From an uncultured Erysipelotrichaceae bacterium (GTDB lineage: Bacteria > Bacillota_I > Bacilli_A > Erysipelotrichales > Erysipelotrichaceae), in the NCBI GenBank assembly GCA_947167125.1, contig CAMVGT010000001.1:141089-205088 (forward strand): DNA of 64,000 nt, given 5' to 3'. The position numbers were made by a program, and so were the translations under genes. Below the pieces are notes generated by a model. That model was given only the letters and a program-made list of their open reading frames with translations. It made no database searches and was not told the DNA's origin. Shown here in pieces: positions 54,369 to 64,000 of this stretch (position 1 is its first letter; every line of letters starts with the position of its first letter).

Positions 54369-55543
54369 GTGCTGCCATCCATATCGATGCCGACTGGCGC
54401 AGTCTTTTCCACTATGGAGAAGAACTCTGCGGCGACAGAGTCATGATGAGACGCAATGATGAAGCCTTCGTCATGGTTCTTGCGGACGGGTTAGGCTCAG
54501 GCGTCAAGGCGAACATTCTCTCCACTCTGACCTCCACCATCATTTCCGAAATGATCTTTGAAGGACTCACACTGCATGAAGCTGTGGAAACCATCGCCTC
54601 CACCCTGCCGGTATGTGCTGACCGTGAAGTCGCCTACAGCACCTTTACGATTCTTAAGATCAATTACATCACCAGCAAGGCATACCTTGCGCAGTATGAC
54701 AATCCTCTTACTGTATTCATCCGTGACGGCCAGATCATGGATATTCCCAGAAACAAGGTCGTCATCGATGACAAGATCATATGGGAATCACAGTTTGATC
54801 TGAAGCCGGATGATCACATCATATTTTTCTCCGACGGCATCCTGTATGCCGATACCGAGATGCAGCTGAATCTCAACTGGGGACAGAAGGATGTCGAAGC
54901 TTTCCTTTCCCAGGAAATCCACAATGATGATCCGGCCAGGGAATGCACACGCATCCTGCTGGCAATGGTCAACAGTCTCTATGGCGGAAAGCCTTCCGAT
55001 GACTGCACAGTTGCCGCAGTACGGATTTTCCCCTGCACGGAAACCGTTGTCATGGCAGGTCCTCCTGCCGATCCCAAAGATGATGAAACCGTCATGAAGC
55101 GTTTAATGAACGCAACCGGACAGAAGATCGTCTGCGGCGGAACGACTTCCCAGATTGCGGCGAAATATCTGCATACCGATGTTGTGACAGACACCGAAAC
55201 ACCGATGCTCGATGATGTGCCGCCGAAAGCCTTCATCAAAGGAATCGATCTTGTCACCGAAGGACAGCTCACACTGCAGAAGGTGAACTTCCTGCTGCAG
55301 AAGAGCCTTGAAGATAAAGACTTCTATGAAAATCTGCTTCTTTCCAGAGAAGAAGACGGTGCTTCCTGTCTGATCCGTGCCTTTGCGGAATCAGCTGAAA
55401 TCACCTTCTTAATGGGTCTTTCGGATAACAAAGGCCATCAGAATCTTTCATCTGTTTCCCTCAATGCCAAAATGATGTTAATCCGGCAGATTGCGGACAG
55501 ACTGAAAGAATTCGGAAAAACCGTATCCATTGAAAAATACTGA
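54365..55543 (+). CDS. SpoIIE/PP2C-type protein phosphatase, partner of the hydrogenase sensor
   Basis: 392 residues. The PPM-type phosphatase core spans about 15-225: MVLADGLGSGVKAN with metal Asp near residue 40, IFFSDGILYAD near 155, SDDCTVAAVRI near 213. The last 160 residues are not recognised. It overlaps the hydrogenase gene by 4 nt. The likely role is to dephosphorylate an unknown protein in response to the sensor. Confidence 0.85.
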   Translation: MSAAIHIDADWRSLFHYGEELCGDRVMMRRNDEAFVMVLADGLGSGVKANILSTLTSTIISEMIFEGLTLHEAVETIASTLPVCADREVAYSTFTILKINYITSKAYLAQYDNPLTVFIRDGQIMDIPRNKVVIDDKIIWESQFDLKPDDHIIFFSDGILYADTEMQLNLNWGQKDVEAFLSQEIHNDDPARECTRILLAMVNSLYGGKPSDDCTVAAVRIFPCTETVVMAGPPADPKDDETVMKRLMNATGQKIVCGGTTSQIAAKYLHTDVVTDTETPMLDDVPPKAFIKGIDLVTEGQLTLQKVNFLLQKSLEDKDFYENLLLSREEDGASCLIRAFAESAEITFLMGLSDNKGHQNLSSVSLNAKMMLIRQIADRLKEFGKTVSIEKY

Positions 55544-55553
55544 ACATTCTGAA

Positions 55554-55583
55554 ACAGAAGCACAATGACATGCTTCTGTTTTT
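55554..55583 (+). terminator. Terminator of the hydrogenase-phosphatase operon
   Basis: ACAGAAGCA and TGCTTCTGT form a nine-pair hairpin followed by TTTT. Confidence 0.8.
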
Positions 55584-55590
55584 AATATGC

Positions 55591-55618
55591 AAAAAGGAAT
55601 GCCGTCCGGCACTCCTTT
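55591..55618 (-). terminator. Terminator of the GH13 gene
   Basis: On the minus strand AAGGAGTGCC and GGCATTCCTT form a hairpin followed by TTT. Confidence 0.7.
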
Positions 55619-55624
55619 CATCAG

Positions 55625-57277
55625 CTATTTGTCTGTCACCATCACACACTGCAGTCCATGAAGATTTCCATGTTTGAAAGCATCGCCTGAAACAAGCAGA
55701 ATTTCTTTTCCTTCCGTCAAAGACGGATCATATTCTCTTTCCTTTTCCGAAAGATTGATGATCACCGTGACTGTTTCATTATCATTTTTCCGCTCATATG
55801 CAATCAGATCCGGATCATCTGCCATCAGTTCATTCCAACTGCCATCCATCAGAACAGGATGTTCATTGCGGATCTCTGCCAGCTTCCGGAACCAGGAAAG
55901 AACCGAATCCGGATCGATCGATTCTGCTTTGACATTCAGTGTCCGGTAATTTTCATTGACCGGCAGCCATGGCTTTCCTTCTGTAAATCCTGCATTTTCA
56001 CTGTCATCCCACTGCATCGGTGTTCTTGCGCTGTCTCTGGAGAATGCATGGACACAGGCAAGTGCTTCTTCCTTTGAGAATCCTTCGGAAAGTGCAAATT
56101 CATACTGACCGTAGGAAGAGATGTCGTTATAGCAGTCAATGGATGGCCAGGCGACATTTTCCATACCAAGCTCCTGTCCCTGATAAAGGAACGGCGTTCC
56201 TCTTAAGCTCATCATCAGCATTCCCATCGCTTTTGCGGCTGCCTTATGGTCCGCGTTTTCCGGGAAATAATGATTGACGCATCTCGGTCTGTCATGGTTT
56301 TCAAAGAATGCCGGATACCATCCGTTATCCTTTGTCGCTTCCTGTGAATTGCGCAATGCCCTCTTCAGATCGGAAATCTCCCACGGTTCCGGTCTGCACC
56401 AGGTTTCAATACCTTTGAATTCAAGATTGGTGTGGCTGAATTCAAACAGCATGTCAAAAGCGCCGTTTTCCCCGACCCAGTATTTCAGTTCGTCGGCACT
56501 GACGCCATTGGCTTCCGCAACCGTGAAAATATCATGGCCTTCGGATACTTCTTTTTTGAATTCATGAAGATAATCCAGAATGCCTGGCTGATTGGCGGTC
56601 ATGTCATGCACACTGATCATGCCGTCATCGCCATCCGGTGTTCCGTCTTCAAACACATCCGGCTTTCTGACATAGGTGATTGCGTCAATGCGGAATCCTC
56701 CGACACCCAGATTCACCCAGAAGTTCGCCGCGTCATACAGTGCCCTTCTGACTGCCGGCTCAGCCCAGTTGAGATCCGGCTGCTGGGAAGCGAATGTGTG
56801 CAGATAATACTGCTGTCTTTCTTCACACCATGTCCATGCGCTTCCGCCGAAAATGCCGCGCCAGTTTGTCGGGGCGCTTCCGTCTTCTTTTGCGTCGCGC
56901 CAGATATACCAGTCTGCTTTTGGATTGTCTTTTGATTTCTTTGATTCCAGAAACCAGGGATGTTTGTCGGAAGAATGATTGAATACCAGATCCAGCACAA
57001 TGCGGATGTTTCTTTTCTTCGCTTCTTCAATCAGCCGCTTCATATCATCGATGGTCCCGTAGGAAGGATCCACGCTTGTATAATCGGCGATGTCATAGCC
57101 GTTATCCACCATCGGCGATCTGTACATCGGTGTGATCCATACAGCCCCGATCCCCAGAGAAGCCAGATAATCCAGTTTTTCGATAATGCCTTCAATCGTT
57201 CCGGTCCCCTGACTGCGGGTATCCATAAAGCTCTTGGGATACAGTTCATAAGCAATTGTTTTCTGCCACCATTTCAT
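55625..57277 (-). CDS. GH13 alpha-glucosidase, oligo-1,6-glucosidase type
   Basis: 550 residues, the usual length. It begins MKWWQKTIAYELYPKSFMD. Catalytic residues: nucleophile Asp in GGFRIDAITY (about 198), acid Glu in FTVAEANGVS (about 250), third Asp in FFENHDRPRCVN (about 325). LDLVFNHSSDKH matches enzymes acting on alpha-1,6 or alpha-1,4 oligosaccharides in the cytoplasm (MalL, DexB). No signal peptide. Monocistronic with its own terminator. Exact linkage preference unsettled. Confidence 0.9.
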   Translation of the reverse strand: MKWWQKTIAYELYPKSFMDTRSQGTGTIEGIIEKLDYLASLGIGAVWITPMYRSPMVDNGYDIADYTSVDPSYGTIDDMKRLIEEAKKRNIRIVLDLVFNHSSDKHPWFLESKKSKDNPKADWYIWRDAKEDGSAPTNWRGIFGGSAWTWCEERQQYYLHTFASQQPDLNWAEPAVRRALYDAANFWVNLGVGGFRIDAITYVRKPDVFEDGTPDGDDGMISVHDMTANQPGILDYLHEFKKEVSEGHDIFTVAEANGVSADELKYWVGENGAFDMLFEFSHTNLEFKGIETWCRPEPWEISDLKRALRNSQEATKDNGWYPAFFENHDRPRCVNHYFPENADHKAAAKAMGMLMMSLRGTPFLYQGQELGMENVAWPSIDCYNDISSYGQYEFALSEGFSKEEALACVHAFSRDSARTPMQWDDSENAGFTEGKPWLPVNENYRTLNVKAESIDPDSVLSWFRKLAEIRNEHPVLMDGSWNELMADDPDLIAYERKNDNETVTVIINLSEKEREYDPSLTEGKEILLVSGDAFKHGNLHGLQCVMVTDK

Positions 57278-57420
57278 GATCTTTTACCTCTTTATTTCAA
57301 TTTCCATCATAGCAGAAACAAAGGCCTCCGTATGCGGAAAACAGACGCATAAAGCTGACAGCGCTTTCAGATGTAACCGCTGCCAAAAAAATAAAAATGA
57401 AAAAGTTTTCAGAAAAACGA

Positions 57421-57449
57421 TTGATTTTGTTTTGGAATAGCTTTATAAC
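57421..57449 (+). promoter_or_regulatory. Promoter of the hypothetical gene at 57476
   Basis: TTGATT, 17 nt, TATAAC, with GGGAGG and the ATG closely downstream. Confidence 0.65.
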
Positions 57450-57475
57450 AATCCCCGTACACAGGGAGGTACGTT

Positions 57476-57820
57476 ATGATCAAAGATATTTATCTGAGAC
57501 AATATGCAGAACATGAACTGCAGCAGAAAAAGCCGATCCGTGTCACACTCGCGGCTGACCGGATTATCGGCAGATTCAATCATGGGGAAAAAATCCGTCT
57601 GGCAATCAAAAACGGAAAGTACTGCCTCATCAATGAACAGCAGAATATGGTTCCCGCGGACATCTACATCAATGTAGCAGAAAAAGACGCATGGAAGCTT
57701 TCTCTTGCGCAGGCAGCCTTTACCGTCACACAGACGGAAGGAACTGTGCTGAAAGCCGAAATGAAAAGCCCGCTTTCCATGGTTCATCATGGAGAAACGG
57801 ACTGGTGCTTTCTTCAGTAA
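57476..57820 (+). CDS. Hypothetical protein
   Basis: 114 residues, soluble, no signal peptide. GGGAGG precedes the ATG, with a good promoter upstream and a terminator after, so it is a one-gene unit. No family recognised; the RLAIKNGKYCLINEQQ and DIYINVAEKDAWKLS stretches suggest alternating beta strands and helices. Confidence 0.65.
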   Translation: MIKDIYLRQYAEHELQQKKPIRVTLAADRIIGRFNHGEKIRLAIKNGKYCLINEQQNMVPADIYINVAEKDAWKLSLAQAAFTVTQTEGTVLKAEMKSPLSMVHHGETDWCFLQ

Positions 57821-57831
57821 TATTTCCATTG

Positions 57832-57855
57832 ACCCGCCAAAAGCGGGTTTTTCTT
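57832..57855 (+). terminator. Terminator after hypothetical gene
   Basis: ACCCGC-CAAAA-GCGGGT followed by TTTTCTTTT. Confidence 0.8.
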
Positions 57856-57903
57856 TTCTGCCGCTCTTCCGCTATACTGTTTTTGAGGAAAGAAGGTTTA
57901 CAA

Positions 57904-58200
57904 ATGAAACAGATTGAACGTATTCAGAAAATGGAAGAAATCATGGAGCGTGTTCTGAAAGCCGTAAAGAAATGCGATGCGGCATTTGAAGAATTCGCTT
58001 CCCTGGAAGACGATCTCGACACATTGAACAGTTATTATATGGATGGGGAATGGAGAGAAGACTACGAAGCCGATGAAAAAGGAAAGCTGCCCAAAGATCT
58101 CAAACGCGGCGTTCTCTCAGAGGATGGTCTCTTCAATCTTCTTGAAGAAACAGACCGGATCACCAGGGCGATCAATGCCATGGATGATGATGAAGACTGA
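57904..58200 (+). CDS. DUF4298 domain protein
   Basis: 98 residues; GAAGG lies upstream of the ATG. It is helical and acidic. The C-terminal half SYYMDGEWREDYEADEKGKLPKDLKRGVLSEDGLFNLL matches the DUF4298 pattern. Function unknown; cytoplasmic. Confidence 0.75.
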   Translation: MKQIERIQKMEEIMERVLKAVKKCDAAFEEFASLEDDLDTLNSYYMDGEWREDYEADEKGKLPKDLKRGVLSEDGLFNLLEETDRITRAINAMDDDED

Positions 58201-58214
58201 ATCCTTTTAACAGA

Positions 58215-58247
58215 CGACAGGACATGATTTCTCATGCCCTGTCTTTT
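58215..58247 (+). terminator. Terminator after DUF4298 gene
   Basis: GACAGG-ATGA and TCAT-CCTGTC form a hairpin followed by TTTTTC. Confidence 0.8.
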
Positions 58248-58259
58248 TCAATTCACTTT

Positions 58260-58544
58260 TCAGCCGTTATAGCGGTAGCCTTTGCCCCAGATCACCTTGA
58301 CATAGGTCGGTTCGGACGGATCCGGTTCGATCTTTTCACGCAGATGGCGGATATGAACCGCAATCAGCGGTCTGCAGGCAAACGGTTCCGCCTGCCACAC
58401 TCCGGCATAAATATCTTCCGGCGTACTGTAGTCGCCGCCATGTTCCATCAGGTAGGACAGAATCGAGAATTCTGTCGGTGTAAGATATGTTGTGCCCTTT
58501 GCTGTTTCGGCAGTATGGTTGTTTTTGTTTAATGTAAGAGTCAT
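58260..58544 (-). CDS. Stand-alone OmpR/PhoB-type DNA-binding domain protein
   Basis: 94 residues; start at 58544 with GGGAGG upstream. The whole protein is a winged-helix response-regulator output domain: LTPTEFSILSYLMEHGGDYSTPEDIYAGVW, then the recognition helix PLIAVHIRHLREKIEPDPSEPTYVKVIWGKGYRY. There is no receiver domain and no kinase gene beside it. It may act constitutively or be controlled by partners. The upstream region ahead of the GH1 gene, transcribed divergently, could be its target. Confidence 0.8.
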   Translation of the reverse strand: MTLTLNKNNHTAETAKGTTYLTPTEFSILSYLMEHGGDYSTPEDIYAGVWQAEPFACRPLIAVHIRHLREKIEPDPSEPTYVKVIWGKGYRYNG

Positions 58545-58701
58545 TTTCTGATCCTCCCTTTTATCCTTCATAATAGAAAAGTATGTTTCCGGGGGATTCT
58601 TACAGAGTTTTCAGCAATTTTCAGATTTTTTTCTCTTAAAAACCTCTGTTTATCATGCTTTTCAGGCATGATTCATCTTTAAAAATAAGTATTCGTAATG
58701 A

Positions 58702-60207
<1,506 letters not shown>

Positions 60208-60218
60208 TCAGCTGATTC

Positions 60219-60252
60219 AAGGTCTGCAGCAGGAAGCTGTTGGCCTTTTTCA
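60219..60252 (+). terminator. Terminator after second GH1 gene
   Basis: AAGGTCTGCAGC...GCTGTTGGCCTT forms a hairpin followed by TTTC. Confidence 0.7.
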
Positions 60253-60299
60253 GTTTCATCGCTTTGTTATAATAGGATTATCATCGCAAAGGAACCGAT

Positions 60300-61376
60300 A
60301 TGAAAACCATCTCCATCATGATCAAACCGGCCTCATCCCTATGCAATCTGAGATGCAGATATTGTTTTTATGCGGACATCAGTGAAAACCGGACGGTCGC
60401 ATCCAACGGCATCATGAGTGAAGATACGTGCGATTTGCTGATTGAAAGGATTGCGGAAGCACTGGATGGCAAAGGAACAGCCAATATTTCTTTCCAGGGC
60501 GGGGAACCGACTGCGGCGGGACTTCCTTATTTTGTTCATTTTGTAAATAAGATGAAGGAATATCCCGGCATCAAAGTCAATTATGCACTGCAGACAAACG
60601 GAACACTGCTCAATGAAGAATGGGCTCAGTTCTTTCATGACAATCATTTCCTGATCGGTATTTCTCTTGACGGCTATAAGCTGAATATGGACGAATTCCG
60701 CTTTGACGCGGAACATAAGAGTGTTTATTACACAATCATGGATTACATCAAAATGCTCAGGAAACATAAAGCCGATTTCAATATTCTGACTGTTGTCACA
60801 AAAGAATTATCTTCCCATGCAAAAGCATTGATGAAATTCTATAAAGACAATCATTTTGAATATGTGCAGCTGATCCCCTGCCTGCCCGGTTTCCATGAAA
60901 GCACCGATGTATTCGCACTGACACCTGAAACCTATGCATCTTTCTTCAATGATTTCTTTGATGAATGGTTCAAAGAAGTACAGAAGGGAAACATGATCAG
61001 TGTCAACCTGTTTGAAAATCTCTACAGCATGGCACATGGACAGATGCCCTATCAGTGCGGAATGCTGGGAAGATGTACAGTGCAGTTTGTCATTGAATCC
61101 AACGGCGATACCTATCCATGCGATTTCTATTGTCTGGATGAATATCTTCTCGGCAATCTTCATGACTCTTCATTCAAAGAACTGGCAGAAACAGAAAATG
61201 CATATGCATTCCTGAAGGCTTCTTCCTGCACAAAGAAGCCATGCGAAACATGCCGGTACCGGCAGATGTGCAATGGCGGCTGCCGCAGGCAGAATGTCTG
61301 CTGGCTGAATGAAGAGACATGCGCCTATCAGAAGGTTCTCGATCATGTCCTTCCGATTCTGAGCAGAATCCGCTGA
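60300..61376 (+). CDS. Radical SAM/SPASM enzyme, anaerobic sulfatase-maturase type
   Basis: 358 residues. The radical SAM cluster motif CNLRCRYCFY lies at about residues 15-24, followed by SFQGGEPT. The C-terminal SPASM cysteines run from CTVQFVIESNGDTYPCDFYC (about 257) to CTKKPCETCRYRQMCNGGC and a final CAYQK. Family members oxidise Cys or Ser of sulfatases to formylglycine. No sulfatase gene is in the window, so the target lies elsewhere or it modifies another peptide. Monocistronic. Confidence 0.88.
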   Translation: MKTISIMIKPASSLCNLRCRYCFYADISENRTVASNGIMSEDTCDLLIERIAEALDGKGTANISFQGGEPTAAGLPYFVHFVNKMKEYPGIKVNYALQTNGTLLNEEWAQFFHDNHFLIGISLDGYKLNMDEFRFDAEHKSVYYTIMDYIKMLRKHKADFNILTVVTKELSSHAKALMKFYKDNHFEYVQLIPCLPGFHESTDVFALTPETYASFFNDFFDEWFKEVQKGNMISVNLFENLYSMAHGQMPYQCGMLGRCTVQFVIESNGDTYPCDFYCLDEYLLGNLHDSSFKELAETENAYAFLKASSCTKKPCETCRYRQMCNGGCRRQNVCWLNEETCAYQKVLDHVLPILSRIR

Positions 61377-61393
61377 TACATTCATATGCACAA

Positions 61394-61418
61394 CCCATCC
61401 ATCGGATGGGCTTTTATT
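61394..61418 (+). terminator. Terminator after the radical SAM gene
   Basis: CCCATCC-ATC-GGATGGG followed by CTTTTATT. Confidence 0.8.
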
Positions 61419-61479
61419 ATAAAAAGCTGCAGTTTATTCACTGCAGCCGTATTAACATATACAGAATCTGAAGATATTG

Positions 61480-61899
61480 TCAGTTATTATCGACGATCTC
61501 GATATTGACAGTACCCTTCGAAGCGCCGATTGAAGTAATCTCCATGACATAACTGTCTTCCGGCAGAACAACAGAGACTTCTTCTTTTCCGCTCACTTTG
61601 ACGGTTTCCAGCACTTCCCCGATAATCACATCTTCCGGCGTATCCGGATCCGTCATGATAACTGTGGCAGGCGCAAAATCAATCTGCAGTTCGCCTTCGC
61701 TCAGATCAGGTTTGAGTACAACCTTCTGATTGCGTCCGACCTCAAAATCATAGGATTCCCCATAAGCGCCGTCCGTTGCGTGCACTTCAATTTTATGCTT
61801 GCCCATGCCGCCGCTGAAAACATAATTGCCGGCTGTGCATCCGCCTGTAAACAGAACAAGAACCATCATTACTAAATAGATGAATTTGATTTTTTTCAT
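61480..61899 (-). CDS. Lipoprotein of unknown function
   Basis: 139 residues; start at 61899 with GGAGGG upstream. Signal peptide MKKIKFIYLVMMVLVLFTGGC with lipobox (FTGGC). The rest looks like an all-beta domain (KHKIEVHATDGAYGESYDFEVG; PEDSYVMEITSIGASKGTVNIEIV). Function unknown. Divergent from the GH32-like lipoprotein gene across 192 nt. Confidence 0.75.
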   Translation of the reverse strand: MKKIKFIYLVMMVLVLFTGGCTAGNYVFSGGMGKHKIEVHATDGAYGESYDFEVGRNQKVVLKPDLSEGELQIDFAPATVIMTDPDTPEDVIIGEVLETVKVSGKEEVSVVLPEDSYVMEITSIGASKGTVNIEIVDNN

Positions 61900-62091
61900 T
61901 TTGATGCCCTCCGGCTTCATTTTACAATGAATGCTTTTTGAGTTAAACATCTGATGAATTCATCATTTATTAATTTTGACAGGGATATTATTATCGCGTT
62001 TTTTATATTTTTCTGAAATCACTATCACAAATAATGCTGTTCTCCTTATAATGAACTTAACAGAAAACACACCAAATAAAGGAGACAGATC

Positions 62092-63600
62092 ATGAACAGA
62101 CGTTTGCCGATTGCCGGCATACTGCTTGGGGCAGTCATGCTTGCAGGATGCTCATCCGCACCGGCCTCTCTTCCCGATGAACCTTATGAAGCCGTTGCAT
62201 ACAATCTCTATCCCGCACCTGAAAACGCATATGTCGGAGACACCATGCCGTTTGTCACGGATGACGGAACACTCGAACTCTATTATCTTTATGACACAGA
62301 CCATAACGGACAGGGCTACCATCCGGTATGGAAGTATTCCACAAAGAATCTGTATGATTACGAAGACCATGGAATGGTCATGAATTTCGGTTTGATCAGC
62401 GATCCTGATCCGGCTGTCGGAACCGGTTCCGTCCTGCAGGATCATGACGGTCTGTATCATCTCTTCTATACCGGTCATAATGACGCAGGCAACCGCGGGC
62501 AGGGAAAGGAATGCGTCATGCATGCCACAAGCACGGACCGGGAAAACTGGACAAAGATCCCGGAGGATACCTTCTTCTCCCCTGACAACTATTCCAAGGA
62601 TGATTTCCGCGATCCGGAAGTATTCTGGGTTGATGAAGATAACTGCTGGTGGATGTTAATTGCCGCAAGAGAAAATTCTCTGGGCGGTGTAGTCGCAAAA
62701 TATACATCAGATGATCTGAAAACCTGGGAATTTGAAGGACCGATCTATTCGCCGATGGAACAGTATATGCTCGAATGCCCGGATCTTTTCAAAATGGGTG
62801 ATAAATACTATCTCACCTACAGCTGGGACTGTGTCACCTACTATGCAGTATCCGATTCCATGAACGGTCCGTTCAAAGCACCCAGAGACAACGTCCTGGA
62901 TGGAAACAACTTCATCTTCTATGCTGCTAAAACTGCAGAACTGGACGGAACACGCTATCTCTGCGGATGGCTCGGCCGTGCCGGTCTTTCCGTTGATTCA
63001 GGCATCTATCAATGGGCAGGCAATGTGCTCAATCATGAGCTGATCTCCAAAGAAGATGGCAGCCTAGGTGTCTCCGCTCCGGATACACTCTATTCCTACT
63101 TCACTGTCGAAAAGCCCTTCAAAGCAGTCAAAAAAGAAGGCAATGTGAAAATCAAAGACAATACTGTCACTCTCACCGCCCAGGATGGAAGCTATGCCCT
63201 TGCAGATATGGGAACACGTCCGGCAACCATGATTCTGGAATGCGATGTCACTCTTGATGCGGACGGAAATGCCGGATTCGCATTCGGCGGAAGCAAAAAA
63301 GATGAAAGCTATACAGCACTCTGCCTGGACGCAGAGGAAAATCTCATTCACTATGAAGGCACGTATCTGGAAGACCTTGAAAATTATGATGCGCAGGCAT
63401 TTACTAAATTTGACTTCTCCGCATCGGATACACATCATGTAACCCTTGTATGTGAAAATGAGATTGTTGTTCTGTATATTGATGAGACAAAAGCTCTCAG
63501 TTCACGGATCAGACATTCTATAGACGGTGCTCACATCGGACTGTTCGCCGATGGCTGCAATGCCTCCTTTACCAATATCACAATGAAGATTCCCAACTGA
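62092..63600 (+). CDS. GH32-like extracellular lipoprotein, probable fructan-active enzyme
   Basis: 502 residues; AAAGGAG precedes the ATG. Signal peptide with lipobox MLAGC (Cys 20). A five-bladed propeller-type domain (about 35-340) has candidate nucleophile Asp in YVGDTMPF (where GH32 usually has NDPNG), stabiliser Asp in FRDPEVF (about 180), and acid/base Glu in LECPDLF (about 224). A C-terminal beta-sandwich (about 345-500) resembles the GH32 C-domain. It likely releases fructose or related sugar outside the cell. The divergent first motif leaves substrate uncertain; a related GH43/GH68-type fold is possible. Confidence 0.72.
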   Translation: MNRRLPIAGILLGAVMLAGCSSAPASLPDEPYEAVAYNLYPAPENAYVGDTMPFVTDDGTLELYYLYDTDHNGQGYHPVWKYSTKNLYDYEDHGMVMNFGLISDPDPAVGTGSVLQDHDGLYHLFYTGHNDAGNRGQGKECVMHATSTDRENWTKIPEDTFFSPDNYSKDDFRDPEVFWVDEDNCWWMLIAARENSLGGVVAKYTSDDLKTWEFEGPIYSPMEQYMLECPDLFKMGDKYYLTYSWDCVTYYAVSDSMNGPFKAPRDNVLDGNNFIFYAAKTAELDGTRYLCGWLGRAGLSVDSGIYQWAGNVLNHELISKEDGSLGVSAPDTLYSYFTVEKPFKAVKKEGNVKIKDNTVTLTAQDGSYALADMGTRPATMILECDVTLDADGNAGFAFGGSKKDESYTALCLDAEENLIHYEGTYLEDLENYDAQAFTKFDFSASDTHHVTLVCENEIVVLYIDETKALSSRIRHSIDGAHIGLFADGCNASFTNITMKIPN

Positions 63601-63626
63601 TATTGATTCACTTATAACTGCACATG

Positions 63627-63658
63627 ATACGGATGGAAACATCCGTATTTTAGTTTTA
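63627..63658 (+). terminator. Terminator after the GH32-like gene
   Basis: ATACGGATG-GAAA-CATCCGTAT followed by TTTAGTTTT. Confidence 0.8.
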
Positions 63659-63934
63659 TATTCTGTCCCATCCGCAATGCGGACACTGCGAAAACAGGAT
63701 AAGAAAAAATCAAAAGGCTGCCTTCAGCCACAGGATCATATACGGATTCAATCCGCACAGATCAAAATATTCTCCTGATCCGTAATACAGTCTGTCCATT
63801 GTATAAGTAAGATAATCTAAGTTTTGATAGCATTCCGCTCTGTCTGGCAGAACCTCGATCCCCGCGATTACGCTTTGACAGAACTGTTTGTCAAAACACA
63901 AGAAAAACAGCCTGTTTTCACAAGCTGTTATCCA
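63659..63934. other. Intergenic region; no supported gene
   Basis: About 276 nt. A 63-codon minus-strand frame (63710-63901) lacks a ribosome binding site and a good start, and I do not accept it as a gene. On the minus strand ACAGC...GCTGT followed by TTTTTCTT (about 63902-63930) looks like the terminator of the tRNA gene. Confidence 0.4.
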
Positions 63935-64000
63935 TGGTGACCTCTGAGGGACTCGAACCCTCGACCCACTGATTAAGAGTCAGTTGCTCTACCAACTGAG
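63935..64000 (-). tRNA. tRNA-Lys (anticodon CTT), partial
   Basis: On the minus strand the CCA end is encoded (63935-63937), preceded by discriminator A and acceptor strand AGAGGTC. The T arm is GAGGG-TTCGAGT-CCCTC, and the anticodon stem ACTGA/TCAGT holds loop CTCTTAA, giving anticodon CTT (Lys, AAG). The D-arm begins CTCAGTTGGTAGAGC. The first few 5' bases lie outside the window. Confidence 0.93.

Noticed and set aside
63710..63901. A 63-codon minus-strand frame
   Set aside because: Starts with a non-ATG codon, has no ribosome binding site, and overlaps the probable terminator of the tRNA gene.

Overview
The window looks like the chromosome of an anaerobic, gut-type Bacillota, most plausibly an Erysipelotrichia-like lineage. 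The basis is strong AGGAGG ribosome binding sites, T-box, cobalamin and manganese riboswitches, PTS uptake with two 6-phospho-beta-glucosidases, a radical-SAM sulfatase-type maturase, ferredoxin-linked aldo/keto reductases and an [FeFe] hydrogenase-like sensor. The lineage is inferred from gene style only. I see no phage, insertion sequence or CRISPR array.

Layout. 1-2.5 kb: end of a PstS-like gene with its HTH regulator, then pyrBI behind a leader-peptide attenuator. 2.5-3.6 kb: an aldo/keto reductase. 3.7-17 kb: one minus-strand operon, argGHCJBDF-carA-carB, whose last gene is a CarB-DapF-like fusion; it is preceded by an arginine T-box and an Arg-rich leader ORF. 17-24.5 kb: a hypothetical gene, divergent fructokinase and sucrose-type PTS, a PHP phosphatase, an acetyltransferase and a LysR regulator. 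24.5-29.8 kb: metA, metF, a MetH-activation protein and metH, with a candidate attenuator. 29.8-31 kb: a B12-riboswitch-controlled DUF4430 protein and ECF S component. 31-36.5 kb: a PurF-like protein, a lipoprotein, and an ECF sigma factor with a membrane protein carrying an external C39-like peptidase domain. 36.6-45.5 kb: a second aldo/keto reductase, a GH1 enzyme, flavodoxin, cysK-cysE behind a Cys-Cys-Cys leader attenuator, a large membrane protein behind a yybP-ykoY riboswitch, peptide deformylase and a HAD phosphatase. 45.5-52.6 kb: marR plus a heterodimeric ABC exporter, a phosphoesterase, a ParB-like/BMP fusion and DUF1858. 52.7-55.5 kb: a sensory hydrogenase plus SpoIIE-type phosphatase. 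55.6-64 kb: GH13, small proteins, a second GH1 enzyme, a radical SAM maturase, lipoproteins including a GH32-like enzyme, and a tRNA-Lys.

How the genes work together. The arg operon makes arginine from glutamate by the acetyl-recycling route and supplies its own carbamoyl phosphate. pyrBI draws on the same carbamoyl phosphate but has separate control. CysE/CysK make cysteine, MetA activates homoserine, and MetF, MetH and the activation protein supply and use methyl groups. The B12-controlled import pair sits beside the B12-dependent MetH.

The most notable signal is regulatory. Four biosynthetic transcripts (pyrBI, argG, metA, cysKE) each carry a short ORF with a good ribosome binding site in the 5' leader, and three of these ORFs are directly followed by an intrinsic terminator. 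The cysKE case has textbook geometry. Other points worth attention are the CarB-DapF fusion with an altered first catalytic cysteine position, the PurF-like protein lacking its N-terminal nucleophile, the manganese-riboswitch-controlled membrane protein of unknown function, and the sigma-factor partner with an external peptidase-like domain.
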